A stretch of 35,195 nucleotides of DNA, from NCBI GenBank assembly GCA_902785935.1, contig CADAAN010000007.1:1-35195 (forward strand). Direction: 5' to 3'. Shown piece by piece: positions 8,367 to 15,509 of the stretch (the first letter of the stretch is position 1; the number at the start of each line of letters is the position of its first letter). The notes below the pieces were generated by a model. The model had not been told where the DNA came from. It ran no database searches and was given only the letters and a program-made list of their open reading frames with translations. Position numbers and translations under genes: made by a program. Source of the stretch: an uncultured Pseudomonadota bacterium (lineage in GTDB: Bacteria > Pseudomonadota > Alphaproteobacteria > RF32 > CAG-239).

Positions 8367-9224
8367 ATGACATTATTTCAAATTTTTATCGGATTTTTAT
8401 TGCTTCTTTCATGGGCGGGACGGCCGATTTTGTACAGACCGGCGGCAAAGTATTTTCCACCGTCAATGTCACCGGCATTCACCAGTACATGGCTTTTGAC
8501 GGCGCTTTTGCTGACTTTTCCTCTTTTAGGACATCTTTTGACAGATGATTGGCGCGGCATTATTTTTTCACCTTTTATTTTAATTTCTGTTTATAAAGGG
8601 GCAAGTCTTTTCTATCTGATTGAATTGCAACAAATCGTCAACAAAGAAAGCACGTCATCTTCCGTATTTTTAAGCTTTATTGCCTTGGCTTTAGGTGCAC
8701 TTGCAAACAATCTCTTTTTTGGCGAAGGACTGGGGCTTGTTAAAGTTTTATGCATTTTGGGTTTTGGTGTGCTGGGCGCTGTTTTTTTAATCAAAGGCGA
8801 TGCCAAACGACTTTCTAAAAAAGCAACTGCCGCATTTTTTGCGGTAACTCTGATTATGGCATCATACACTGTTTCAGACCACCTTGCCATCCCTCAAGTC
8901 GGATGGTATACGCACCTTTTGGTATCATCTGTCGTGATGTTTGCGGTCAGCTTATTCCACGGTATTTCAAAGCAAGATTTCAAAAATATGTTTTTTGATA
9001 AAAAAATTGCGTTTGCAGGTGCATTTTATGCCGCATCTGAATTTTTGGTGATTTATGCTTCAATTAACATTTTGCCGGTATCAATTGTCGCCGTCTTTTT
9101 AAGGCTATCCGTACCCGTCGTGATGATTTATTCTGCCATATTTTATAAAGAGCAAAGCCTTAAAAATCAGCTTATTTTCGCCTTTATGGCCATTGCACTT
9201 GCCTTGCCGATTATTTTGAGCTAA
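8367..9224 (+). CDS. DMT-superfamily (EamA-like) transporter
   Basis: The 285-residue product is almost wholly hydrophobic, with about nine to ten membrane helices in two similar halves, and has no large soluble domain. This is the build of the drug/metabolite transporter superfamily. Features include IFIGFLLLLSWAGRPILYRPAA at the N-terminus and the second-repeat end SINILPVSIVAVFLRLSVPVV, which resembles the EamA helix 8-9 region. Substrate unknown; family members export amino acids, nucleosides or other metabolites. I chose ATG 8367 because AAGGGAAAC precedes it; the longer frame from 8316 begins within the upstream terminator. It is followed by two large inverted repeats, so it is monocistronic. 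Confidence 0.8.
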   Translation: MTLFQIFIGFLLLLSWAGRPILYRPAAKYFPPSMSPAFTSTWLLTALLLTFPLLGHLLTDDWRGIIFSPFILISVYKGASLFYLIELQQIVNKESTSSSVFLSFIALALGALANNLFFGEGLGLVKVLCILGFGVLGAVFLIKGDAKRLSKKATAAFFAVTLIMASYTVSDHLAIPQVGWYTHLLVSSVVMFAVSLFHGISKQDFKNMFFDKKIAFAGAFYAASEFLVIYASINILPVSIVAVFLRLSVPVVMIYSAIFYKEQSLKNQLIFAFMAIALALPIILS

Positions 9225-9234
9225 AGTTGAAGTT

Positions 9235-9303
9235 TATACTAAAAAAATCAGCATTGCTAAAATAGGATAATTTAATATGTTGATTTTTTCTTTTTTTAGT
9301 ATA
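9235..9303 (+). terminator. AT-rich inverted repeat after the transporter gene
   Basis: A block starting TATACTAAAAAAA at 9235 is mirrored by TTTTTTTAGTATA ending about 9303. The long stem just after the stop codon is probably a terminator or mRNA-stabilising hairpin. Confidence 0.5.
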
Positions 9304-9313
9304 TTCTTGTCCC

Positions 9314-9368
9314 ATCGTGTATTTCCTTTTTTTAATTTCAACTCTTAGAAATACACGATTCTTTTTTT
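9314..9368 (+). terminator. Long inverted repeat with T tail
   Basis: ATCGTGTATTTC at 9314-9325 pairs perfectly over 12 bases with GAAATACACGAT at 9348-9359, followed by a T run. It works as a terminator for the plus strand. Confidence 0.7.
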
Positions 9369-9429
9369 ATTCGCTACTGTTCGTTTTCTGTTTTTAATTT
9401 ACAATTCACGCATGAACAAAAAAAATTTA

Positions 9430-9458
9430 TTGACAAGTATTTAAAATTGAACTATTTT
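9430..9458 (+). promoter_or_regulatory. Promoter of the 446-residue unknown protein
   Basis: TTGACA at 9430-9435, a 17-base spacer and TATTTT at 9453-9458. It predicts a 5' leader of about 155 bases. Confidence 0.7.
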
Positions 9459-9464
9459 TAAACC

Positions 9465-9618
9465 AGAGCGATGGTTGACGCTTGCTGCCTGCCCTTTTTA
9501 CAGGCAAACTCGGATGAGACAACCTTTTTAACACAACAAAGCAAAACCCTTAAACGATGAGGATTTTTGACAGGCAGGCATCAAAGAAATATATCCTCAG
9601 CTTATAGGAGATTTTGCT
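9465..9618 (+). promoter_or_regulatory. Structured 5' leader with alternative helices
   Basis: Between the promoter and ATG 9619 lies a leader with long-range pairing: TGCCTGCC at 9486-9493 pairs perfectly with GGCAGGCA at 9573-9580. The same 5' strand can instead form a local hairpin (GCCTG 9487-9491 with CAGGC 9501-9505). TGAGGAT at 9558-9564 can pair with ATCCTCA at 9593-9599, whose TCCT could otherwise pair with the AGGA of the ribosome site at 9606-9609. Mutually exclusive helices of this kind are typical of translational riboswitches or protein-binding leaders. No known family recognised. Confidence 0.45.
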
Positions 9619-10959
9619 ATGAAAACATTACCCTTAGATTTAAATCAAGAAACACTTGAAAGACTTTTTCAAGAAGGTGTTTGTCTAACTTTTCAGCCGT
9701 TTGGCCAAGATTATTGGAAATCAATTTTAGATAAAGAATATCAATACAGGCTAAAAAACAACCTCAAACAGACATGGATTGTGCAAAAGTACAATCCCCT
9801 GTCGTTGGAGCAATATAATATTCCTTTTCATTTCTTTTCAAATGGTGTTTTGATTCATGCGTTTAATCCGGCAAAGGACAATTCGCTAAGACTGACAAAA
9901 ATCAAAAGAGCTCTCGAGTTTCACGGATATAAAATCAAAAAAATTTTTGGTCCTCAAATTCAGTTTGACTTGTTTGCTTATAATGAATTTTTACAAAAAA
10001 TTTCAAAATATGCTTATACACAATATACGCCGGAACAAAATTTTGAAATCGTTCCGCTGCCGGATAAAGAAACCTTTTTAAAAAATTGTTTTAAGAACAA
10101 CAATATTTTATTGACCGCATCAAAATACGAAAAAATCAATCCGTCGTGCCGCCAATATTTGGCACTTTTTGAGAACGGTATGTTTTTTGTATCAACAAAT
10201 TACAAAGGGGGAAATGCTATCAATGATCCTTCTGTTATATACGATTTTAGTATGAAATATAACCAATACGTTTATTTAAGGCGTTTGTATGTTCCTCAGG
10301 ATTATATCCGTGCTTTATATCAAAAGGCGCAAAAATTTGATTGGTATATCAGTCCTAAAGACGCTTCACAAAATCTGCCGCCGCAACATAATTTAACAAG
10401 TGAAGAAATCGTTTTGATGCAAGATTATATCTTAAATCTTCTTACAGGCAGAAAATGCATCAGCGTCACGCTTCCGCCATCAACAGAACCCTATATCAAT
10501 CATGTAGAAGCCCGACACGATTGGTACGTTTTGTTTGATGACGGAAAATTGATTTTAAGCAAAGACAGGCATGAAATAACCAATAATGCGCAAATCAAAA
10601 CCTTGCAATTGAGTTATCCGAATTTGACATTTAACATCGAATACGTTCCGGAATATTATATTCCGGCAATTTATGAAGAAGTTGCAAAAACGCAAAAAAC
10701 AGCGCGTCAAATTTATATCGAAATATTAAAACAAAAAGCAAAATATCTTAAAAAAATGCTTCAAATCACGCATCATGAAGCTTTAGAAATTGCCGCGCAA
10801 ATGGTTGGGTTCAAAAACTTTAAGGATGCACTTTTAATCACAGAACAAAATGCCCGTTACGCCATTCAAAAAGAGCAACAAAACAAGGCTTTGGCCTTAA
10901 AATCGGGCAAAGATTATGTTATGAAACAGTACCAATACTGGAAAAAAAAGCTGACATAA
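9619..10959 (+). CDS. Unknown protein, 446 residues, with a C-terminal LKKxLxIxHxEAL helix motif
   Basis: I do not recognise the full-length family. The product is soluble and rich in Tyr, Asn, Gln and Lys. The middle holds repeated aromatic-rich strands of similar shape (NGVLIHAFN near 77, ENGMFFVSTN near 187, DDGKLILSKD near 304), suggesting two or three related beta units. Near the C-terminus, residues about 370-402 read KAKYLKKMLQITHHEAL followed by a QMVGFKNFKDAL stretch. That resembles the short helical module found in glyoxalase-related and various plasmid proteins (L+K.L.I.H.EAL...A...GF.N), so a link to nucleic-acid or mobile-element biology is possible but unproven. ATG 9619 has a strong ribosome site (AGGAG). 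The gene has its own promoter and an elaborate leader. Codon use is native and AT-rich. Confidence 0.75.
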   Translation: MKTLPLDLNQETLERLFQEGVCLTFQPFGQDYWKSILDKEYQYRLKNNLKQTWIVQKYNPLSLEQYNIPFHFFSNGVLIHAFNPAKDNSLRLTKIKRALEFHGYKIKKIFGPQIQFDLFAYNEFLQKISKYAYTQYTPEQNFEIVPLPDKETFLKNCFKNNNILLTASKYEKINPSCRQYLALFENGMFFVSTNYKGGNAINDPSVIYDFSMKYNQYVYLRRLYVPQDYIRALYQKAQKFDWYISPKDASQNLPPQHNLTSEEIVLMQDYILNLLTGRKCISVTLPPSTEPYINHVEARHDWYVLFDDGKLILSKDRHEITNNAQIKTLQLSYPNLTFNIEYVPEYYIPAIYEEVAKTQKTARQIYIEILKQKAKYLKKMLQITHHEALEIAAQMVGFKNFKDALLITEQNARYAIQKEQQNKALALKSGKDYVMKQYQYWKKKLT

Positions 10960-10982
10960 AAACAAAACATTTTTGAGCAACA

Positions 10983-11009
10983 AAAGGCCGTTTGTCGTCC
11001 ACGGCCTTT
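10983..11009. terminator. Hairpin between convergent genes
   Basis: AAAGGCCG at 10983-10990 pairs perfectly with CGGCCTTT at 11002-11009. T runs on either side are short, so it is probably a weak bidirectional terminator. Confidence 0.55.
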
Positions 11010-11013
11010 ACTC

Positions 11014-11042
11014 AAAAAAAAATCCTCTGAAGAACTCAGAGG
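11014..11042 (-). terminator. Terminator of the minus-strand small-gene pair
   Basis: On the minus strand CCTCTGA (11042-11036) pairs with TCAGAGG (11030-11024), followed by a run of T (plus-strand A at 11014-11022). Confidence 0.8.
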
Positions 11043-11085
11043 CAAAAAAACATAGAAAGCTGTTTTTTTATGCATGAGGGACAAA

Positions 11086-11298
11086 TCAACGCCGCACTCG
11101 ACGCTGATATTTCTCAGAAGGTGTCGATTTGAGCACCTTCAAATTTCTGCGAAGCTCGTCAAGAGCCTCATCCGTTACCACGACGGCCACCTGACGCGGC
11201 GCATCGGAACGAGGGGTTTCACAAGGTCTGTTCGAAGACCTGTCAATGCCGATAAACAGCCCAGCCGCCATCAGCGCAAAACACACTATAATTTTCAT
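11086..11298 (-). CDS. Small protein with an N-terminal membrane or signal segment, 70 residues
   Basis: Unknown. The product starts MKIIVCFALMAAGLFIGIDR, a short basic start plus hydrophobic stretch typical of a membrane anchor or signal peptide, then a polar arginine-rich body. It lies 25 bases after the 131-residue gene on the same strand and ahead of a clear minus-strand terminator, which supports a real gene. There is no ribosome site, and the codon use (CGC, GGC, GTG, CTT) is more GC-rich than the neighbours. A plus-strand frame covers the same bases, but it lacks terminator support. Confidence 0.5.
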   Translation of the reverse strand: MKIIVCFALMAAGLFIGIDRSSNRPCETPRSDAPRQVAVVVTDEALDELRRNLKVLKSTPSEKYQRRVRR

Positions 11299-11323
11299 AT
11301 GACATAATATTTAAGGTTAAACT

Positions 11324-11719
11324 TTATTCAACATCAACGGGTTTTCTGGCCGCTTTTTCAGCCTTCGGGAACACCGGTTTATAACGCGGCATATCATTGA
11401 CCGTGTCTTCAAGGACATACTTGATACCGTCGATCTCAAAGCTGTTGCCGACATTTTTGGAAGAAGAAACAGCATTACCCTCAACAAGCGCAAACTTTTT
11501 GCGTTTGATGAAGAAAAGAGCCTGTTTGCCTTCTTCACAATCCATCACAGCGGCAATAAACGGAATGTCGATGGGAAAGTGATGTACTTTTTCACTCAAG
11601 CTCATCTTGACAATACGGCATTTATCGCTGACAGCCTTGACGTTTGATTCTTTAATAAATTCGCTCAATTTTTCAGTCAATACAATCGTGTTGACATTTT
11701 CTAACGACGAAACTACCAT
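11324..11719 (-). CDS. Unknown cytoplasmic protein, 131 residues
   Basis: I do not recognise a family. The product is soluble, with alternating strands (VNTIVLTEKLSEFI, FIAAVMDCEEGKQALFFIKR, FALVEGNAVSSS, FEIDGIKYVLEDTVND) and a lysine- and proline-rich tail. ATG 11719 has a good ribosome site (AAAGGAAAAATT), and the codon use is native, unlike the small gene downstream. No signal peptide or metal motif is seen. Confidence 0.7.
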   Translation of the reverse strand: MVVSSLENVNTIVLTEKLSEFIKESNVKAVSDKCRIVKMSLSEKVHHFPIDIPFIAAVMDCEEGKQALFFIKRKKFALVEGNAVSSSKNVGNSFEIDGIKYVLEDTVNDMPRYKPVFPKAEKAARKPVDVE

Positions 11720-11838
11720 AATTTTTCCTTTATTTATAAATATTTGTTTGAGCTTTAATTAAAGCATTTTTTTTGCACTTTTGCAAGCTTTTTTTTCAAT
11801 TTTTTTTATTTTTTGAGCCAAAGCTTGAAAAAACAATC

Positions 11839-11867
11839 TTGTCAAATCGAAAAATAGCGCTTATAAC
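11839..11867 (+). promoter_or_regulatory. Promoter giving a leaderless TatD mRNA
   Basis: TTGTCA at 11839-11844, a 17-base spacer and TATAAC at 11862-11867. The ATG of the gene is at 11875, about 7 bases after the -10 box, so transcription should start at or next to the start codon. Confidence 0.6.
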
Positions 11868-11874
11868 GAAACAA

Positions 11875-12600
11875 ATGAGATTTTTTGATACACATATCCA
11901 TTTAACGGACTTTAAAAACACGAATTTATCCGAACTTATCCTGCGGCTAAAAAGCGCCGACATAGACAAGTGTGTTTGTGTTTCGTCATCCCCTGATGAT
12001 TGGGAAAAAGTGGCCAAAGCCGCTCACGATTTCGCTTTTGACATCATCCCCGCGTTCGGCATTCACCCGTGGTACATCAAACAAACGCATCTTAATTGGC
12101 AACATGATCTTGAAGAATACCTCAAAAAATTTAGTGATGCCCCTATCGGCGAATGCGGCTTTGATACCTTAAAAAATACGGATATCAAAGCGCAAAAAGA
12201 AATTTTTAACATTCAGCTTGAATTTTCAAAGCTTTATCATCGTCCGCTTTTGTTGCATGCCGTCAAAGCTGACGAAATTTTGCAAAATTATCAGGCCGTT
12301 TTGCCTGAAAACACCATTTTTCACAGCTTTAGCGGCTCACTTGAGCGTGCGCGTCAGCTGACAAAGTTCGGCTTTTATTTTGCGATTAACACACGTTTTT
12401 TTCAAAAAAAAGAAGCAAATCGAATTTTGCAAACCATTGCTCCGGACAGACTTTTGATTGAAACGGATGCGCCTTATCAAAGCGCGCCTGAAGACCTGCC
12501 TTACCTTATCCAGCGCATCGCAGAGGTTTTGCAAAAAGATATTCAGGAAACAAGCGAGATGATTTATCTCAATGCAGAGCGTCTTTTTTTAAGCGATTAA
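11875..12600 (+). CDS. TatD-family metal-dependent DNase
   Basis: The 241-residue product is a TIM-barrel amidohydrolase-fold nuclease with the TatD metal ligands in order: FFDTHIHL (His7, His9) at the start, GECGFD (Glu), LLLHAVK (His), FHSFSG (His) and IETDAPY (Asp) near the end. TatD enzymes degrade DNA from 3' ends and act in oxidative DNA damage processing. The ATG at 11875 puts THIHL at the usual position; the longer frame from 11773 adds a Phe-rich stretch that overlaps the promoter. No ribosome site is visible, in keeping with a leaderless message. hydF follows after 21 bases and may be co-transcribed. Confidence 0.88.
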   Translation: MRFFDTHIHLTDFKNTNLSELILRLKSADIDKCVCVSSSPDDWEKVAKAAHDFAFDIIPAFGIHPWYIKQTHLNWQHDLEEYLKKFSDAPIGECGFDTLKNTDIKAQKEIFNIQLEFSKLYHRPLLLHAVKADEILQNYQAVLPENTIFHSFSGSLERARQLTKFGFYFAINTRFFQKKEANRILQTIAPDRLLIETDAPYQSAPEDLPYLIQRIAEVLQKDIQETSEMIYLNAERLFLSD

Positions 12601-12621
12601 AATTTTGAAAGGAAAACCATC

Positions 12622-13803
12622 ATGCAAACTACGCCCAAAGCTTTAAGACTGCAGATTGCCATTTTAGGTGAGGTCAACAGCGGCAAATCCACATTTTTGA
12701 ATTTGATGACGGGACAAGAGGCCGCAATTGTTTCTCCCATTGCGGGAACCACAACCGATGTTGTTGAAAAAGCGCAAGAGATGCATCCATTGGGACCTGT
12801 TTTGTGGATGGATACGGCAGGCTTTGACGACAAGACAAATTTGGCACAACAGCGTATCAAAAAAACAATGTCCGTGTTGCAAAAAGCGGATATCGCCGTC
12901 GTTGTTTCAAAAAATCCGCTCAAAAATGAAAATGAAGAAAAAATCATAACCCTTTTGAAAGAAAAAAACATTCCTTTCATCGATGTCCTCAATGTTTCAG
13001 ATGATATAACGCCTTATGTTCATGAAAAAACACTGGTTTTAAATGCGCAAGATTTAAGTCATAGAAGTCAGGCCCTTCATTTGGTTGAAAAAGCGATACT
13101 TGACATTTGCCCCGAAGATTTTTTAACCCCGCCTGCCATGCTCGGTGATTTAGTCAAAAGGGGCGGACTTGTTGTCATGATTGTTCCGATTGATTTTGAA
13201 GCACCGAAGGGACGTTTGATTTTGCCTCAGGTTCAGGCCATCAGAGATTGTTTAGACCATGACCAAATGATTATGGTTGTCAAAGAAAATCAATATCTTT
13301 CGGCACTTAAAAACCTCAAGACAAAACCTGATTTAGTCGTTTGCGATTCACAGGTTGTCAAATTTATGGTTAACAACACACCGTCCGATATTTTATGCAC
13401 CACATTTTCGATTTTGATGGCGCGCCTTAAAGGAGATTTATCGGTTTTTGTTGAAGGTGCAAAAACAATTGAAACCTTAAAAGACGGGGATAAAATTTTG
13501 ATATCCGAATCTTGCACGCATCACGCGGCCGATGATGATATCGGTACCGTCAAAATTCCGCATCTGATGAAGCTCAAAACGGGTAAAAATTTGATTTTTG
13601 AACATACTTCGGGGTGCGATTTTAACAGCAATTTAAAAGATTATCGATTGATTGTTCAATGCGGCGGTTGCACACAAAACCGAAAAGCGATTTTATCACG
13701 GATTGCACTGGCACAAGCAAGCAAAACGCCCATCACAAATTACGGCATTTGTTTGTCAGCCTTAAACGGCGTTTTACCCCGCGTTTTAGAACCTTTTTTA
13801 TAA
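12622..13803 (+). CDS. hydF: [FeFe]-hydrogenase H-cluster maturation GTPase HydF
   Basis: HydF is the GTPase scaffold on which HydE and HydG assemble the 2Fe subcluster before it is passed to the [FeFe]-hydrogenase. The 393-residue product has an N-terminal TrmE/Era-like GTPase domain with GEVNSGKS at 16-23, the TTTD switch near 43-46 and DTAG at 64-67. The C-terminal iron-sulfur motif is C-T-H (Cys298, His300) with CGGC at 347-350, matching the CxH...CxxC cluster site of HydF. The ribosome site AAAGGA supports ATG 12622. HydE, HydG and a hydrogenase are not in the window. The presence of hydF implies hydrogen metabolism under anoxic conditions. It is probably co-transcribed with the TatD gene. 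Confidence 0.93.
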   Translation: MQTTPKALRLQIAILGEVNSGKSTFLNLMTGQEAAIVSPIAGTTTDVVEKAQEMHPLGPVLWMDTAGFDDKTNLAQQRIKKTMSVLQKADIAVVVSKNPLKNENEEKIITLLKEKNIPFIDVLNVSDDITPYVHEKTLVLNAQDLSHRSQALHLVEKAILDICPEDFLTPPAMLGDLVKRGGLVVMIVPIDFEAPKGRLILPQVQAIRDCLDHDQMIMVVKENQYLSALKNLKTKPDLVVCDSQVVKFMVNNTPSDILCTTFSILMARLKGDLSVFVEGAKTIETLKDGDKILISESCTHHAADDDIGTVKIPHLMKLKTGKNLIFEHTSGCDFNSNLKDYRLIVQCGGCTQNRKAILSRIALAQASKTPITNYGICLSALNGVLPRVLEPFL

Positions 13804-13822
13804 AAAACATAAAATTTTTTGT

Positions 13823-13851
13823 TTGACTTTTGTTTTTGAATATGGCAAAAT
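13823..13851 (+). promoter_or_regulatory. Promoter of RNA-A copy 2
   Basis: TTGACT at 13823-13828, a 17-base spacer and CAAAAT at 13846-13851, in the same position relative to the RNA as the promoter of copy 1. Confidence 0.6.
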
Positions 13852-13858
13852 CAAAAAC

Positions 13859-14107
13859 AGATAGAGAAGAAACTTCTTTATCAAGTACCCTGATAGGGTG
13901 CGGGGCTGTAATGAGCCTTTGTTTCGTGCAGTGAAGGATAACACTGTTTTTGGTGTTGTTTTTTTATTTTAAACAACGACTTATCCCCGACAGATGCTCG
14001 GGGAGTCCGTAGCGGATGTCCAATGCAAATTCCTAAAGGTTGCGGAAGTCATTACACGAAACATGATTCATTAACTCCCCGTCGCTCCTTAAAGGTGCGG
14101 CTTTTTT
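13859..14107 (+). ncRNA. Structured RNA of unknown family (RNA-A copy 2)
   Basis: Second copy of the RNA at 2221-2474. It shares 31 identical bases (13877-13907) around the ACCCTGATAGGGT hairpin and 25 identical bases (13953-13977), but the helices differ in sequence while staying paired. The closing stem is TAATGAG 13909-13915 with TTCATTA 14067-14073 plus TTTCGTG 13922-13928 with CACGAAA 14055-14061, where copy 1 has TTAGAA/TTCTAA and GACTTTGAG/CTCAAAGTC. TCCGTAGC 14006-14013 pairs with GTTGCGGA 14039-14046, where copy 1 has CTGATGGC/GCTATCAG. It ends in the same kind of terminator. It lies directly upstream of the first BspA-like gene. Confidence 0.82.
14081..14107 (+). terminator. Intrinsic terminator of RNA-A copy 2
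   Basis: GTCGC at 14081-14085 faces GCGGC at 14097-14101 with a CCTT/AAGG core between them, and six T follow at 14102-14107. Confidence 0.7.
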
Positions 14108-14110
14108 GTA

Positions 14111-14187
14111 ATGACGTTAACAATAACCCGTCATGCTGAATTTATTTCAGCATCTCTTTAGATCCCGAAACAAGTTCGCCATGACGT
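14111..14187. repeat. REP-like dispersed palindrome inserted before the BspA-like gene
   Basis: Contains CGTCATGCTGAA, then a GCTGAA...TTCAGC hairpin, and GATCCCGAAACAAGTTCG ending in ATGACG. This type of CGTCAT-flanked palindrome is widespread as an intergenic repeat. It begins and ends with ATGACGT (14111-14117 and 14181-14187). It separates the RNA-A terminator from the 17-base flank that in copy 1 lies 8 bases after the terminator, so it looks like an insertion. Confidence 0.65.
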
Positions 14188-14212
14188 AAAAAAGAAAAAT
14201 AGGAGAAATATT

Positions 14213-15499
14213 ATGAAAACACGATATTTAATTTTAATTGCAGGGTGTGCACTTTATGGCACAAATGCCTATGCCGCTTGCGCAAACAACCAAACTTGCG
14301 GCACAAACTGCTGTTGGGATTTAACTGGTGGAACGCTGACAATTTCTACAGATAATAAAGCAAGAGCAGGCGCGATGGAAAATTATGGCCTTTCTGAAAC
14401 TCCTTGGTATTCGCAAAGAAAAACTATCAAATCCGTTGTGGTTGAAGGTGCTAATGAAACGACAGGAACAAAGGGTATTACATCAATCGGAAATTATGCC
14501 TTTTATGGTGCTGAAAAAATGACTTCTGTGGTAATCCCAGAATCGGTTACATCAATTGGAGATAGTGCCTTTTTTAAGGCCAGTAGCTTAACCTCAGTTA
14601 CGATACCTAATTCAATAACAGCGATTGCGGATAGAGCTTTCTATGGTGCCATCAGCTTAACCTCAGTTACGATTCCCGATTCGGTCACTTCGATTGGAGC
14701 GGCTGCTTTTAGTAGTGGTACCAATTATGGAAGATTAGAAACTCTTGTAATTCCCGATTCGGTCACTTCGATTGGAGACGTTACATTTGGTATGCAACCA
14801 AATTTAACTTCATTAATTTTGAGCGATTCAGTTGAATCAATAGGTTATAGAATATTTAATCAAGCTCCTAAATTAAATTCTCTTGTTATTCCTGATTCGG
14901 TTTCGTTGATTGCGGATAATGCTTTTTTGGGTACAGGTTCTAACGGTACACTTTATTGCCCATCTACACTAGATTGCACAGGTAAAGGTTATAACGGCAC
15001 GATTGTCAGCTACACCAAAGGTGATGACGGGGTTTATACCACATCGGACGGTACGACTTATGCCTCGCCGGAAGATATGCAAAATAATCTTGCCTGCACG
15101 ACGGATTGCGCCGAAAAGGTTGCGGCATATAAAGATGCCAAGGCTCAATCGATGGCAGGAGGCAGTCTTTGTGCCACAAAAGATGCGTGCCTCAATCTGT
15201 TAGATATGGTTTCTGACAGTAATTATACCTGCGGTACAGGTGGCGCAAAAAATACAATTGCAAATTGCAGTGCGTATGTCAAAGCAAACAATATTGAACT
15301 TGCAAGCCTTTATGATAGAACTCCGCCTGTTAAGGAAGAAGAAATCGTCACAAGCAACGGCGGTGAAGACACGGGTGGTCTTGACGATGTTGAAAAAACA
15401 CCCTCAGCCCCAGCTCGCGCAGACATTCGCATCTATACCATCGATGAGGCCAATCAAGTTGCGGGCAAAACAAATTCCTTCAAAATAAGGTACAGATAA
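14213..15499 (+). CDS. Secreted BspA-like leucine-rich-repeat protein 1
   Basis: The 428-residue product starts with a signal peptide (MKTRYLILIAGCALYGTNAYA, cut near residue 21), then a Cys-rich segment and GGTLTIS. About seven BspA/LRR_5 repeats follow (residues about 80-260), of the form LTSVTIPDSVTSIGAAAF. The next part has cysteines and short helices, then a flexible acidic Gly/Thr/Pro linker and a C-terminal tail RIYTIDEANQVAGK ending in FKIRYR. The tail is almost identical to that of the protein at 24498-25922. BspA-like repeats mediate adhesion to host matrix or other cells; here function is inferred from the family. ATG 14213 has the ribosome site TAGGAG. RNA-A copy 2 and a REP-like element lie immediately upstream. 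Confidence 0.88.
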   Translation: MKTRYLILIAGCALYGTNAYAACANNQTCGTNCCWDLTGGTLTISTDNKARAGAMENYGLSETPWYSQRKTIKSVVVEGANETTGTKGITSIGNYAFYGAEKMTSVVIPESVTSIGDSAFFKASSLTSVTIPNSITAIADRAFYGAISLTSVTIPDSVTSIGAAAFSSGTNYGRLETLVIPDSVTSIGDVTFGMQPNLTSLILSDSVESIGYRIFNQAPKLNSLVIPDSVSLIADNAFLGTGSNGTLYCPSTLDCTGKGYNGTIVSYTKGDDGVYTTSDGTTYASPEDMQNNLACTTDCAEKVAAYKDAKAQSMAGGSLCATKDACLNLLDMVSDSNYTCGTGGAKNTIANCSAYVKANNIELASLYDRTPPVKEEEIVTSNGGEDTGGLDDVEKTPSAPARADIRIYTIDEANQVAGKTNSFKIRYR

Positions 15500-15509
15500 A
15501 AAACAAGCT

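Noticed and set aside
11074-11307. 77-codon plus-strand frame opposite the 70-residue gene
   Set aside because: The minus-strand gene has a signal-like N-terminus and a downstream terminator on its own strand; the plus frame has neither.
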